Positions 1-8,850 are shown, counted from the first letter of the stretch. The stretch is 64,000 bases of DNA from Lacibacter sp. H375 (GCF_037892425.1 NZ_JBBKTT010000001.1:620001-684000); one strand, 5' to 3'. The notes: generated from the sequence alone by a model not told the origin. Program-made: numbers and translations.

Positions 1-379
1 ATCAAGCATCAGTGATATTGGTGGTGGTTTTGCACAAAATAGAAAAACGATCCATGAATATTACGAAGCAATTCAGCAAAAGGAATTGCCTGTGTTCAAA
101 GGCTATTTTCTCACAGATGAAGACAAGGCTTTCCGCAATTATATTCTCAGCATCTGTTGCAGAGATTATGCAGTGTTCAGGAGAGAAGACAGACGACTGA
201 TCGAAAAATATGTATTACCGCAATTGCAGCAACCGCTTGATGATGGATTGATCAATATGAATGATGATGGATTGGTTGTTACAGAAACAGGCCGACAGTT
301 CATCCGCAATATCTGCAGTGCATTTGATCTGTACCTGCAAAGGGAAATTATTACACCGATGTTCAGCAAGGCGATATGA
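1..379 (+). CDS. hemN: Oxygen-independent coproporphyrinogen III oxidase, C-terminal part
   Basis: Only the last ~125 residues are present; the radical-SAM core lies left of the window. The frame is open from base 2 (SSISDIGGGFAQN) and runs to TGA at 377-379, so the apparent ATG at 86 is internal. The tail carries the C-terminal HemN domain, recognisable by RQFIRNICSAFDLYL near the end and by FRNYILSICCRDYAV. The enzyme decarboxylates coproporphyrinogen III to protoporphyrinogen IX without oxygen (known for the family), in parallel with HemF at 6890. It is the outermost member of the heme cluster and is followed at once by a hairpin at 402-420. Assignment is firm for a C-terminal fragment; the catalytic cluster cannot be checked here. 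Confidence 0.9.
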   Translation, partial: SSISDIGGGFAQNRKTIHEYYEAIQQKELPVFKGYFLTDEDKAFRNYILSICCRDYAVFRREDRRLIEKYVLPQLQQPLDDGLINMNDDGLVVTETGRQFIRNICSAFDLYLQREIITPMFSKAI

Positions 380-401
380 TGATGAGTGACGGGTAACAAA
401 A

Positions 402-420
402 AACCCCGTTAGACGGGGTT
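402..420. terminator. Bidirectional terminator hairpin between hemN and the cytochrome gene
   Basis: Stem AACCCCGT / CGGGGTT around a TAGA loop. On the minus strand the stem is followed by a run of T, so it is best placed to end the cytochrome c transcript; on the plus strand it can end hemN. Confidence 0.75.
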
Positions 421-427
421 GTATCTC

Positions 428-787
428 TTATTTCACTTCTCCTTCAACCCACTTTTTAAATACGGCAATTTCTTCAGCTGAAAGCTTTGATTTTTTGAAC
501 GGCATAAACCCTTTTTCACCCGGGTTTAATTCTACACGACGAACGATATCCTGGGCAACTGCTTTTACACTGTCGTAATTATCGAATGGCTTTTTCTTTC
601 CACCTTCTGCAGGCAAATGACAGGGGGCGCACTTTGCAGCGATCAACGGTTTTACACTGCTTTCGTACATCGCAACATGAGCCGCTTGTTTTTTGCTTGC
701 CAAGGTAGCAGCAGATTTTCGTGAACAGGAGAAAATGATAAGTGCAAATGATAAGCACAGTGAGGTCAGTAAAATAAATTTCTTCAT
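428..787 (-). CDS. Small c-type cytochrome lipoprotein
   Basis: A 119-residue protein that begins MKKFILLTSLCLSFALIIFSC, a lipoprotein signal whose lipobox cysteine is followed by SRKS. This start is preferred over an upstream in-frame codon because it opens the signal peptide. A single heme-binding CAPCH motif lies mid-protein, with a candidate axial methionine in GFMPF and a C-terminal helix (AEEIAVFKKWVEGEV) typical of cytochrome c domains. It probably sits in the periplasm or on the outer membrane as an electron carrier. It is transcribed in the same direction as hemJ and hemH, so a heme-dependent protein lies inside the heme synthesis cluster. Its redox partner is unknown. Confidence 0.85.
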   Translation of the reverse strand: MKKFILLTSLCLSFALIIFSCSRKSAATLASKKQAAHVAMYESSVKPLIAAKCAPCHLPAEGGKKKPFDNYDSVKAVAQDIVRRVELNPGEKGFMPFKKSKLSAEEIAVFKKWVEGEVK

Positions 788-876
788 TGATGGCTGTTTG
801 GCTAAAACTAATGATTTTCTTTTCACGACAAACAACCAATTATCACTAAATTCCAGGCAGTAAAAAATAACAGGGT

Positions 877-1419
877 TTACTTGCGCAGCAGCTTATATAT
901 CTTGATTGCGCTCATCAACAGGGCAACAAACAACAACAGTCCCAGCACACCCCACAGCGCACTAAGGTTTTGTTTCACCACTACCAGCATTACAACAGCT
1001 ACTAAAAAAATCGTTGCAACTTCATTCCATATACGGAGTTGCTGTGAAGTGTAGTTAAATACTCCTGCTGTTTGCTGCTTGAAAATCTTATGTAAGGAGA
1101 AATGATAGAGATATAAGAAAAGAACAAAGATGAGTTTGATGAGCATCCATCTTCCTGCGGGGTCAAATACAGTTTTAGAATAACCGCTTTCAAACAAAAC
1201 CCATGTACCAAAGATGAGCGTTAGAATTGCTGACGGCCACGTAATGCCATACCACAAACGTTTCATCATAATACCAAACTGTTCCTGTAATACTTTGCGG
1301 CTTGTTTCATCTTTTGTATTTGCTTCCACATTGTAAATAAAAAGCCTGGGCATATAGAATAAACCCGCAAACCAGGTAACGATGAAGATGATATGGATGG
1401 CTTTAATGTATAAATACAT
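877..1419 (-). CDS. hemJ: Protoporphyrinogen IX oxidase HemJ
   Basis: A 180-residue, four-helix membrane protein of the HemJ (UPF0093) family, which oxidises protoporphyrinogen IX to protoporphyrin IX. The N-terminal KAIHIIFIVTWFAGLFY carries the conserved histidine (His9) and RWMLIKL the conserved lysine (Lys95), corresponding to the His and Lys known to be essential in the family. The ATG at 1417-1419 is chosen; the frame could extend to a TTG at 1434, but that would translate the intergenic repeat at 1421-1451. No HemG or HemY is seen in the cluster, so HemJ is the likely oxidase. It lies downstream of hemH on the same strand. Confidence 0.92.
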   Translation of the reverse strand: MYLYIKAIHIIFIVTWFAGLFYMPRLFIYNVEANTKDETSRKVLQEQFGIMMKRLWYGITWPSAILTLIFGTWVLFESGYSKTVFDPAGRWMLIKLIFVLFLYLYHFSLHKIFKQQTAGVFNYTSQQLRIWNEVATIFLVAVVMLVVVKQNLSALWGVLGLLLFVALLMSAIKIYKLLRK

Positions 1420-1420
1420 G

Positions 1421-1451
1421 TTGTGAATGTTCAATGGTGAATGGTGAATAA
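1421..1451. repeat. Word-like repeat upstream of hemJ
   Basis: Tandem variants of the word GAATGGT/CAATGGT directly in front of the hemJ start codon. The stretch 1431-1451 matches 4426-4446 inside hemC at 18 of 21 positions. A related, complementary word series (CTCACCACTAACCGTTCACC) lies at 1530-1549 next to the hemH stop codon. Confidence 0.55.
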
Positions 1452-1552
1452 ATCACCGCACACTGTTCAAACCCGTTTAATATAAAGATGTAACTATTTA
1501 CTTTAACCTATTTCATTCAAGGCATATTACTCACCACTAACCGTTCACCTCA

Positions 1553-2611
1553 TCACAACACCATCTCCCTCTCTCCCTTCGCCACTCCTTCCACATAGTT
1601 TGCAATCGCTTCCACCCACAACGGATGCACATTCATACAAGGAATCATGGTATAGGTTTCACCGCCTGCTTCTTCAAACGTTTCTTTTCCACGTTCTGCA
1701 ATTTCTTCCAGTGTTTCCAAACAATCACTTACAAATGCCGGGCAAAGGATCAATAATTTTTTGATGCCTTCTTTTGGCATATCACGCAAACGATAATCGG
1801 TGTAAGGTGTTAACCATTGTTCACCTGCTAATCTCGATTGAAACGATAAACTGTATTTATCTTTTGTCAACCCAAGTTTTGCAGCGATCAGTTCTGTTGT
1901 TACAAAACATTGATGCCGGTAACAGGTTGCATGCGCCGTTGAAGCGACATTACAACAATCGCCTGTTTTTAAACAATGACTTTTTGTAGGATCTGATTTT
2001 TTTAAATGACTTTCAGGAATACCGTGATAACTGAACAGAATATGATCGTACTCCTGTTCAAGGTATGGGCGAATATTTTCAGCCATCGCCGTGATATAAT
2101 GCTCTTCATTATAATAAGGCTTAATAAAACTCAGCTTAAAAGAGTACTTATTTTTTGCATGGATCTCTTTTGCACTTTCAACCGCAGTTTCGTAACTACT
2201 CATGGCATAATGCGGATACAATGGCACAGCTATCACTTCATCCAGATCAGGATTTTGTTCCAGCAGTCGATCCAATGCATATTTCACAGTAGGGTTACCG
2301 TAACGCATGGCTATTTCAACCGGCATATCAACTTCTTTATCCAACGCATCACGAAGTTGCTTTGTAAGCACAATCAATGGTGAGCCTTCTTTTGTCCAGA
2401 TGGTGCTGTACGCTTCAGCCGATTTCGGCGCACGGAATCGTGTAATAATTCCCTTCACCAATAACAAGCGTAACAGGTAAGGATAATCGATCACACGCTC
2501 ATCCATCAAAAATTCATTCAAATAACGACGAACATCTTTTACTTCGGTTGAATCAGGCGAACCAAGATTCATTAAAAGGATTCCTTTGCGTGTTGCTTTT
2601 TCCATGTGCAT
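1553..2611 (-). CDS. hemH: Ferrochelatase
   Basis: 352 residues, usual length for the family. It inserts Fe2+ into protoporphyrin IX, the last step to protoheme. The N-terminus has the class motif GILLMNLGSPDS; the active-site histidine is in LFSYHGIPESHL and the conserved C-terminal segment is SFQSRLAGEQWLTPYT. A cysteine-rich stretch (CLKTGDCCNVASTAHATC) sits between them; whether it binds metal or is structural cannot be told here. The start could be the ATG at 2609-2611 or the second ATG two codons on. A TACTTTTG -7 box at 2625-2632 implies a very short leader. It is divergent from hemA across a palindrome-rich 244-bp gap. Confidence 0.96.
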   Translation of the reverse strand: MHMEKATRKGILLMNLGSPDSTEVKDVRRYLNEFLMDERVIDYPYLLRLLLVKGIITRFRAPKSAEAYSTIWTKEGSPLIVLTKQLRDALDKEVDMPVEIAMRYGNPTVKYALDRLLEQNPDLDEVIAVPLYPHYAMSSYETAVESAKEIHAKNKYSFKLSFIKPYYNEEHYITAMAENIRPYLEQEYDHILFSYHGIPESHLKKSDPTKSHCLKTGDCCNVASTAHATCYRHQCFVTTELIAAKLGLTKDKYSLSFQSRLAGEQWLTPYTDYRLRDMPKEGIKKLLILCPAFVSDCLETLEEIAERGKETFEEAGGETYTMIPCMNVHPLWVEAIANYVEGVAKGEREMVL

Positions 2612-2624
2612 TTTTACTGGTTTG

Positions 2625-2632
2625 CAAAAGTA
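2625..2632 (-). promoter_or_regulatory. -7 box of hemH promoter
   Basis: TACTTTTG on the minus strand, an exact match to the Bacteroidota -7 consensus TAnnTTTG, 13 nt before the first hemH ATG. No convincing -33 TTG is seen at the usual distance. Confidence 0.6.
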
Positions 2633-2673
2633 ACGGCATTACAAAACAAAAGTTCATTTTCCAAAGAAATCTG

Positions 2674-2757
2674 CATCAACTGTAGTATTTAAAAGATGAA
2701 CTGTAGTGTTTTTGCTACAAATAATTTGTTGACAACAAACAGCTGTTATCATGATAA
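2674..2757. promoter_or_regulatory. Direct repeat and three palindromes in the hemH-hemA divergent region
   Basis: A direct repeat of AACTGTAGTRTTT starts at 2678 and 2699, 21 bp apart. It is followed by three adjoining perfect palindromes: TTTGTTG-A-CAACAAA (2725-2739), AACAGCTGTT (2738-2747) and TTATCATGATAA (2746-2757). The cluster lies between the hemH -7 box (2625-2632) and the hemA -7 box (2821-2828). Such density suggests regulator sites for heme control, but no regulator is identified. Confidence 0.5.
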
Positions 2758-2820
2758 AAATCAATGGGTAATATGACATTGCAATGACAGATTTTTTAGG
2801 TTCATAGTGCCGTCTGCAAC

Positions 2821-2828
2821 TACATTTG
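2821..2828 (+). promoter_or_regulatory. -7 box of the hemACDEFBL promoter
   Basis: TACATTTG, an exact TAnnTTTG match, 27 nt before the hemA ATG at 2856. It is the only strong promoter-like site seen before the plus-strand heme operon. Confidence 0.65.
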
Positions 2829-2855
2829 CGCTGTAGAATTTCTTACGATTAACAC

Positions 2856-4091
2856 ATGCACAGAACAGGCGCAAAAGACATATCAAAATTTTTTATTGCG
2901 GGTATCAACTATCGCAAAACAGATGCATTGATCAGGGGGCAGTTCGCCGTAAATCCGGAACAATACAATGCTATCCTGCAACTCGCACCTGATTTTGCTG
3001 TGCATGAATTCTTTTTGATCTCTACCTGTAACCGTACAGAGATCTATGGTTTTGCTGACGAGGCTGATCAACTCATTCGCCTGCTTTGCACACAAACCGA
3101 TGGAACGGTTGAACAATTCAGACAACTTTCTTACATCAAACAAGGACAGGAAGCAATCAATCATCTTTTTACTGTAGGTGGTGGATTGGATTCTCAGATA
3201 TTAGGCGATTACGAAATTGTTGGCCAGATCAAACAAGCTGCAAAGCTGGCTAAACAACACGATCGTATTGATGCATTTACTGAGCGTTTGGTGAACTGCA
3301 TGTTGCAATCATCAAAAGCCATTAAGAATAATACAGCCTTAAGCGATGGTACTGTTTCTGTTTCTTTTGCAGCAGTGCAATACATCCGTAAGCACGTTAA
3401 AGCGATCAAGAATAAAAAAATATTATTGCTCGGTACCGGTAAGTTTGGACGCAACACCTGCAAAAACTTAGTGGATTATCTCGGTACAAAAAATATTACG
3501 CTTATCAACCGTACGGAAGAGAAAGCAACAACTTTGGCGCACGAGCTTGGTTTATCATCTGCACCTTTAAATGAATTGGCTGACCATATTAAGCTGGCTG
3601 ATGTTATTCTTGTAGCAACAAATGCTACAGAACCAACAATTTTAAAATCGCATCTTGAAGGATTGAATCATAAACTTATTATTGATCTTTCTATTCCGCA
3701 TAACGTTGAGCAATCAGCAAAAGAATTGCACCATATTACGCTTGTAAATGTGGATGAATTATCGAAGCTGAAAGACGAGACACTGGCCATGCGTGAAGCA
3801 GAAGTGCCTAAAGCAAAAGCCATCATTTCAGAACATATTGCAGAATTTATCGACTGGTATCAGATGCGCAAACATGTGCCTGTATTAAAAGCGGTAAAAA
3901 CAAAGCTGAAAGAAATACATACTTCCCCATTATACATAACTTTGCAACCGCATCATACAGCCTGCACCACGACCGATGAAAAAATTCAACGGGTGATCAA
4001 TGGCATGGCGTCAAAAATGAAGGAGCAAAACCAGCGTGGCTGTTATTATATTGAAGCCATCAATGAGTTTATTGCTACGGGCACAGACTAA
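2856..4091 (+). CDS. hemA: Glutamyl-tRNA reductase
   Basis: 411 residues. It reduces glutamyl-tRNA(Glu) to glutamate-1-semialdehyde with NADPH, the first committed step of the C5 heme route. The catalytic cysteine is in ISTCNRTEIYG, followed by the conserved GLDSQILGDYEIVGQIKQA; a Rossmann NADPH domain starts at KILLLGTGKFG, and the C-terminal dimerisation domain is short. It opens the plus-strand operon and its stop codon is one base from the hemC ATG. The product is passed to HemL (8867). Glutamyl-tRNA reductases are commonly regulated by heme, which would fit the complex upstream region, but that link is inferred. Confidence 0.96.
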   Translation: MHRTGAKDISKFFIAGINYRKTDALIRGQFAVNPEQYNAILQLAPDFAVHEFFLISTCNRTEIYGFADEADQLIRLLCTQTDGTVEQFRQLSYIKQGQEAINHLFTVGGGLDSQILGDYEIVGQIKQAAKLAKQHDRIDAFTERLVNCMLQSSKAIKNNTALSDGTVSVSFAAVQYIRKHVKAIKNKKILLLGTGKFGRNTCKNLVDYLGTKNITLINRTEEKATTLAHELGLSSAPLNELADHIKLADVILVATNATEPTILKSHLEGLNHKLIIDLSIPHNVEQSAKELHHITLVNVDELSKLKDETLAMREAEVPKAKAIISEHIAEFIDWYQMRKHVPVLKAVKTKLKEIHTSPLYITLQPHHTACTTTDEKIQRVINGMASKMKEQNQRGCYYIEAINEFIATGTD

Positions 4092-4092
4092 A

Positions 4093-5031
4093 ATGGGACA
4101 AATCATCCGCATTGGAACAAGAGAAAGTCAATTAGCAGTATGGCAGGCAACACAGGTAAAAGAATTGCTTGCCCAACATGGTTTTACTGCCGAATTAGTT
4201 TACATCAAAAGTGAAGGCGATATCGATTTAAAAACTCCCTTATATGAAATGGGTGTGCAGGGCATTTTCACAAGAAGCCTTGACCTTGCGTTACTCAACA
4301 ACACAATTGATATTGCGGTACACTCCATGAAAGATGTGCCAACGCATTTACCAAAGGGAATCATACAAGCTGCGGTATTACCAAGAGGACCCGTGAAAGA
4401 TCTGTTGGTGTGGAAAGGAGAATGGTCAATGCTGAATGGTGAATGGACCATACCAGGAAAAGCAGAACTACAAATAGCAACAAGCAGCATCAGAAGAAAA
4501 GCACAATGGCTTAATAAATTTCCATCATCACAAATTCATAACCTGCGTGGTAATGTAAATACACGTTTGCGCAAGTTGAAAGAAGAAGATTGGGATGGAG
4601 CCATTTTTGCCGCCGCAGGATTGGAACGCATCAATCTTCGTCCGGAAAATTCTATTGAACTCGATTGGATGTTACCTGCACCTGCACAAGGAGCCATCAT
4701 GGTTGTTTGTCGTGAAGAAGATAGTTATGCGTTGGATGCATGCGTTCATTTTAATGATGCTGATACCGACTTCTGCACAAAGATCGAACGTGATTTCCTG
4801 CGTGCATTAATGGGCGGTTGTTCTACTCCCATCAGCGCTTATGCAGAAATGAAAGATGATGAAGTTCATTTTAAAGGAAATATTTTATCGCTCAATGGAA
4901 AACAAAAAGCTGAATTTGAAATTACCATGCCTGTTTGGGAAGCAACAGACATGGGTTCTTATGCAGCAGAACAAATTTTGAATCACGGTGGACAAGTCAT
5001 CGCAGACAGTATTCAGCATGCAGGAAAGTAA
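4093..5031 (+). CDS. hemC: Hydroxymethylbilane synthase (porphobilinogen deaminase)
   Basis: 312 residues. It polymerises four porphobilinogens to hydroxymethylbilane. It begins MGQIIRIGTRESQLAVWQAT, the family N-terminus, so the ATG at 4093 is used rather than an upstream one inside hemA. The dipyrromethane-cofactor cysteine is in RALMGGCSTPISA, and the substrate-binding arginines are in TSSIRRKAQWL. Between LPRGPVKDLLVW and the IATSSIRR motif there is a stretch KGEWSMLNGEWTIPGKAE whose DNA (4419-4446) is the same word repeat found in front of hemJ, so a repeat seems to have been taken into the coding sequence without breaking the frame. hemD overlaps its end. Confidence 0.96.
   Translation: MGQIIRIGTRESQLAVWQATQVKELLAQHGFTAELVYIKSEGDIDLKTPLYEMGVQGIFTRSLDLALLNNTIDIAVHSMKDVPTHLPKGIIQAAVLPRGPVKDLLVWKGEWSMLNGEWTIPGKAELQIATSSIRRKAQWLNKFPSSQIHNLRGNVNTRLRKLKEEDWDGAIFAAAGLERINLRPENSIELDWMLPAPAQGAIMVVCREEDSYALDACVHFNDADTDFCTKIERDFLRALMGGCSTPISAYAEMKDDEVHFKGNILSLNGKQKAEFEITMPVWEATDMGSYAAEQILNHGGQVIADSIQHAGK
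4419..4446 (+). repeat. Word repeat inside hemC
   Basis: Four irregular copies of the word GAATGG/CAATG, matching the intergenic copy at 1431-1451 at 18 of 21 positions. Here it is translated in frame as part of HemC. Confidence 0.5.
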
Positions 5032-5719
5032 TATTCAAATATTATCTACACGGCCATTGAGTAAATCATTGGTACAAGAAGCGAAAACTATTGGTATTTC
5101 GATTGATGAATTGTCGTTTATTGACACAGAATCTATACTGGACATCGCCACGCAGCAGGAAATTGAACAGGCCTATCTGCAATCTACAACTGTTGTATTC
5201 ACCAGTATGAATGCAGTTGATGCAGTTGTTGCCTGGCAGGATGGACAACTACCTGATTGGGTGATCTATTGTATGGGCAACACCACCAAACAAAAGCTGA
5301 AAGAAAATTTCGGCGATCATAGTGTAGTGGGTACGGCCAATAATGCTGCAGAACTTGCTGAGCTAATTGCAGAAGAAAGTGATGCAGATGAAGTGATCTT
5401 CTTTTGTGGTGAGCAACGCAGAGATGAATTGCCAGCTATTCTCCGCAGCAAAGGAATAGAAGTACAGGAGATCATTGTGTACGAAACAATTCACACACCA
5501 CACAAGGTCAGCAAAGACTATCATGCTATTTTATTTTACAGTCCAAGTGCGGTGAGCAGTTTTTTCAGCAACAATAAAGTACCTGCGCAAACAATTTTGT
5601 TTGCCATTGGTAATACTACAGCAAAAACTATCCAACAATATTGTAATAATACCATCATCATCGGCAAATCACCCGGCAAAGAAGAACTGGTAAGGCAGGC
5701 GATGGAATATTTCTCTTGA
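5018..5719 (+). CDS. hemD: Uroporphyrinogen-III synthase
   Basis: 233 residues, taken from the ATG at 5018 (MQESNIQILSTRPLS), which overlaps the end of hemC by 14 bp; an upstream ATG at 4988 would lengthen the overlap and lacks similarity. The enzyme cyclises hydroxymethylbilane to uroporphyrinogen III with inversion of ring D. The family is poorly conserved, but the two-lobed fold is visible as LSTRPLS and VVFTSMNAVDAVV in the first half and ILFYSPSAVSSFF with FAIGNTTAKTI in the second. Position between hemC and hemE supports the call. Confidence 0.9.
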   Translation: MQESNIQILSTRPLSKSLVQEAKTIGISIDELSFIDTESILDIATQQEIEQAYLQSTTVVFTSMNAVDAVVAWQDGQLPDWVIYCMGNTTKQKLKENFGDHSVVGTANNAAELAELIAEESDADEVIFFCGEQRRDELPAILRSKGIEVQEIIVYETIHTPHKVSKDYHAILFYSPSAVSSFFSNNKVPAQTILFAIGNTTAKTIQQYCNNTIIIGKSPGKEELVRQAMEYFS

Positions 5720-5723
5720 TATA

Positions 5724-5800
5724 GGATGGTGGATGTCTGATTTATGATTTGCAAACAGATCGCTTCAGACATCAGACATCATATATCCTAAATCAGACAT
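5724..5800. repeat. Word repeat and hairpin between hemD and hemE
   Basis: The word ATGTCTGATTTA and its complement ATCAGACATC recur, so GATGTCTGA can pair with TCAGACATC, extended by AGGA/TCCT. It sits inside the operon gap, so it would be transcribed. It could act as a processing or attenuation hairpin, but no function is shown. Confidence 0.55.
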
Positions 5801-5806
5801 TAATTT

Positions 5807-6829
5807 ATGCTTAAGAACGATTTATTATTAAAAGCACTCAGAGGAGAAACTGTAGAACGTCCTCCCGTATGGATGATGCGCCAGGCAGGAAGATATTTAC
5901 CTGATTACATAAAGCTGCGGGAGAAATATGATTTCTTTACCCGTTGCCAAACACCGGAGCTTGCAACGGAGATTACCTTACAACCGGTTGACCAGGTTGG
6001 TGTGGATGCAGCAATTATCTTCAGTGATATTCTTGTAATACCACAAGCAATGGGTGTTGAAGTATTGATGGAAGAAGGTAAAGGACCATCATTGCCGAAA
6101 ACAATTGCTACGCAAAAAGATATTGATGCATTGATCACCACTGGTGCAGAAGAAAGTTTGAAGTATGTGTATGATGCGTTGGCTTTAACCAAAAGAGAAT
6201 TAAATGGGCGTGTACCCTTGATTGGTTTTGCAGGTGCACCGTGGACCATTCTTTGTTATATGGTGGAAGGAAAAGGAAGCAAGACTTGGGATAAAGCAAA
6301 ACAGTTTGCATACACTCAACCTGCAATGGCACACCAACTTTTGCAAAAGATCACTGACATTACCATTGTCTATTTAAAGAACCAGGTGAAAGCAGGTGCA
6401 GATACTGTACAGGTATTTGATAGCTGGGCAGGTTCTTTATCACCAGCCGATTTTAAATTATATGCTCAGCCTTATTTATTCCAGATCGCAGAGGCATTGA
6501 AAGATGATGCGCCGGTGATCTTATTTCCGAAAGGAACCTGGCATGCGTTGAAAGAGATCAGTGAAAGTGCTGCAAGCGGTGTGGGTATCGATTGGTGCAT
6601 TACACCACAAATGGCAAGAGAGTTTACACAGAATAAGATTACGATTCAAGGTAACTTTGATCCTGCAAAATTGCTGGCTCCAATTCCTGAGATCAAGAAG
6701 GCTGTGAAAGAAATGATTGATGCATTTGGCACACAACGATACATTGCTAATCTTGGTCACGGTATTACACCGAATGTACCTGTGGATCATGCAAGAGCAT
6801 TTGTCGATGCAGTGAAAGAATACAAATAA
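5807..6829 (+). CDS. hemE: Uroporphyrinogen decarboxylase
   Basis: 340 residues. It removes the four acetate carboxyls of uroporphyrinogen III to give coproporphyrinogen III. The N-terminal signature [15 protein letters not shown] with its conserved arginine, the GFAGAPWTI motif, the [10 protein letters not shown] loop and the C-terminal [11 protein letters not shown] are all intact. It lies between two intergenic word-repeat hairpins (5724-5800 and 6831-6888), which separate it from hemD and hemF although all read in one direction. Confidence 0.97.
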   Translation: MLKNDLLLKALRGETVERPPVWMMRQAGRYLPDYIKLREKYDFFTRCQTPELATEITLQPVDQVGVDAAIIFSDILVIPQAMGVEVLMEEGKGPSLPKTIATQKDIDALITTGAEESLKYVYDALALTKRELNGRVPLIGFAGAPWTILCYMVEGKGSKTWDKAKQFAYTQPAMAHQLLQKITDITIVYLKNQVKAGADTVQVFDSWAGSLSPADFKLYAQPYLFQIAEALKDDAPVILFPKGTWHALKEISESAASGVGIDWCITPQMAREFTQNKITIQGNFDPAKLLAPIPEIKKAVKEMIDAFGTQRYIANLGHGITPNVPVDHARAFVDAVKEYK

Positions 6830-6830
6830 T

Positions 6831-6888
6831 GAATGATGAGAGATGAGTAATCAGAATCTTCTCATCTCTCATCACTGATTACTCATCA
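6831..6888. repeat. Word repeat and hairpin between hemE and hemF
   Basis: Repeated words GATGAG / CTCATC. Two alternative pairings are possible: GATGAGTAATCAG with CTGATTACTCATC, or GATGAGAGATGAG with CTCATCTCTCATC. It occupies nearly the whole gap and ends at the hemF start codon. Confidence 0.55.
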
Positions 6889-6889
6889 T

Positions 6890-7855
6890 ATGGACGTTAA
6901 AGAAACCTGGATATCATTCATTCACGATTTGCAGAACCGCATCTGCACTGCATTGGAGCAAAGCGATGGCAAAGCAACTTTTGTAGAAGATGCATGGGAA
7001 CGCCCCGAAGGTGGTGGTGGCAAAACACGTGTGATCGCTAATGGAAATGTAATTGAGAAGGGTGGTGTCAATACATCTATCGTGTTTGGTGATGTTACTG
7101 ATGCAATGAGAACACAACTCAAGATCAACGGAGCAAAATGGTTTGCCTGTGGTTTGAGTTTGGTGATTCATCCCATCAATCCATTTGTACCAACAGTACA
7201 TTGTAATTACCGCATGTTCGAGTTGTATAATGAAAACGATGAAGTGATCGACAGGTGGTTTGGTGGTGGTACCGATCTGACTCCTTATTATTTATTTGAA
7301 GAAGACGCAAAGCATTTTCATCAGACCTACAAAAATGCATGCGATGCATTTGACGTGTCGTTCTATCCTAAGTTCAAAAAAGAATGTGATAACTATTTTG
7401 TGAACTGGCATCGCAATGCTGAACGCAGAGGTATTGGTGGTATCTTCTACGATTACCAAAGAGCAACTGAACAACAAGATGTAACTTTCTGGATCGAGTT
7501 TGCGAAGAAATGCGGCAATGCATTTATTGATGCGTACATTCCCATCGTTGAAAAAAGAAAGCACACAACGTATACAGCGGAAAATAAACACTGGCAGGAA
7601 ATACGCAGAGGAAGATATGTTGAGTTTAACTTAGTACACGATCGTGGTACACTGTTCGGTTTAAAAACCAACGGACGTATTGAAAGTATTTTGATGAGCT
7701 TACCTCCTACTGTCCGGTTTGAATATAATTATCAACCTGCGTTTGGTAGTGAAGAATATAAATTGCAGGAAGCTTGTCTGCATCCGAGAGAATGGCTGAA
7801 TGAAATAAGTGAAGAAGAAAGAATTGCGTGGGCAAAGCGATCGAATTCATGTTAA
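6890..7855 (+). CDS. hemF: Oxygen-dependent coproporphyrinogen III oxidase
   Basis: 321 residues. It uses O2 to decarboxylate coproporphyrinogen III to protoporphyrinogen IX. Family motifs are present in order: WERPEGGGGKTRVI, the CGLSLVIHPINPFVPTVHCNYR block, DRWFGGGTDLTPYY, GIGGIFYDY, and the C-terminal YVEFNLVHDRGT with LMSLPPTVRF. Together with the hemN tail at the left edge, the cluster can do this step with or without oxygen. Its gap to hemB is only 17 bp. Confidence 0.97.
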   Translation: MDVKETWISFIHDLQNRICTALEQSDGKATFVEDAWERPEGGGGKTRVIANGNVIEKGGVNTSIVFGDVTDAMRTQLKINGAKWFACGLSLVIHPINPFVPTVHCNYRMFELYNENDEVIDRWFGGGTDLTPYYLFEEDAKHFHQTYKNACDAFDVSFYPKFKKECDNYFVNWHRNAERRGIGGIFYDYQRATEQQDVTFWIEFAKKCGNAFIDAYIPIVEKRKHTTYTAENKHWQEIRRGRYVEFNLVHDRGTLFGLKTNGRIESILMSLPPTVRFEYNYQPAFGSEEYKLQEACLHPREWLNEISEEERIAWAKRSNSC

Positions 7856-7872
7856 CAGATTAAACTCGTTCT

Positions 7873-8850
7873 ATGTATTTACAAAGAAGAAACAGAATCA
7901 CCCGTCAATCATCTGCTATCAGAAGCATGGTGAGTGAAACGATTCTTACACCAAACGACTTTATCGTTCCGCTTTTCATTGACGAAGGCGAGAATGTAAG
8001 AACAGAGATCGCTTCTATGCCCGGCTACTACCGCAACAGTTTAGATGTAACGGTGAAGGAAGTGAAAGATCTATGGAGTATGGGTTTAAAAAGTGTATTG
8101 CTCTTTGTAAAATCAAAAGACGAATTAAAAGATAACACCGGTAAAGAAGCATGGAACAAAGATGGACTGATGCAACGCAGCATCAAAGCCATTAAAGATG
8201 CTGTACCGGAAATATATGTAATGACAGATGTCGCATTAGATCCTTATTCTTCTTATGGACATGACGGTATTGTGAAAGATGGACAGATCGTAAATGACGA
8301 AACTGTTGAAGCCTTGGTGAAGATGAGTATCAGTCATGCAGAAGCAGGTGCTGATATGGTTGCACCAAGTGATATGATGGATGGAAGAATCGGTGCTATC
8401 AGAAAGGGTTTGGAAGAAAATAATTTCATCAACACCGGCATCATGAGCTACAGTGCAAAATATGCATCATGCTTCTATGGACCTTTCCGTGATGCACTCG
8501 ATAGTGCACCCGGCTTTGGTGATAAGAAAACATACCAGATGGATTATTCCAATAGAATTGAAGCCATCAAAGAAACGTTGATGGATGTAGAAGAAGGTGC
8601 AGACATTGTAATGGTAAAACCTGCATTAAGTTATTTAGATATCATTCGTGAGGTGAAGAACGCTGTGGATGTTCCGGTGAGTGCATATAACATCAGCGGT
8701 GAATATGCCATGATCAAAGCAGCAGCAGAAAAAGGCTGGATCAATGAAGACAAAGCGATCATGGAAGTATTGACTTCGATCAAACGTGCAGGTGCTGATT
8801 TGATCGCTACCTATTTTGCGAAAGATTTTATTAGAATTACTGGCCAGTAA
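7873..8850 (+). CDS. hemB: Delta-aminolevulinic acid dehydratase (porphobilinogen synthase)
   Basis: 325 residues. It joins two 5-aminolevulinates to porphobilinogen. The Schiff-base lysines are in MSYSAKYAS and [10 protein letters not shown]. The metal site, which in zinc enzymes is a three-cysteine motif, here reads [17 protein letters not shown]: the cysteines are replaced by Ala/Asp, the pattern of the zinc-independent, often magnesium-stimulated class. The order hemF-hemB-hemL places early and late pathway enzymes side by side. Confidence 0.96.
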   Translation: MYLQRRNRITRQSSAIRSMVSETILTPNDFIVPLFIDEGENVRTEIASMPGYYRNSLDVTVKEVKDLWSMGLKSVLLFVKSKDELKDNTGKEAWNKDGLMQRSIKAIKDAVPEIYVMTDVALDPYSSYGHDGIVKDGQIVNDETVEALVKMSISHAEAGADMVAPSDMMDGRIGAIRKGLEENNFINTGIMSYSAKYASCFYGPFRDALDSAPGFGDKKTYQMDYSNRIEAIKETLMDVEEGADIVMVKPALSYLDIIREVKNAVDVPVSAYNISGEYAMIKAAAEKGWINEDKAIMEVLTSIKRAGADLIATYFAKDFIRITGQ

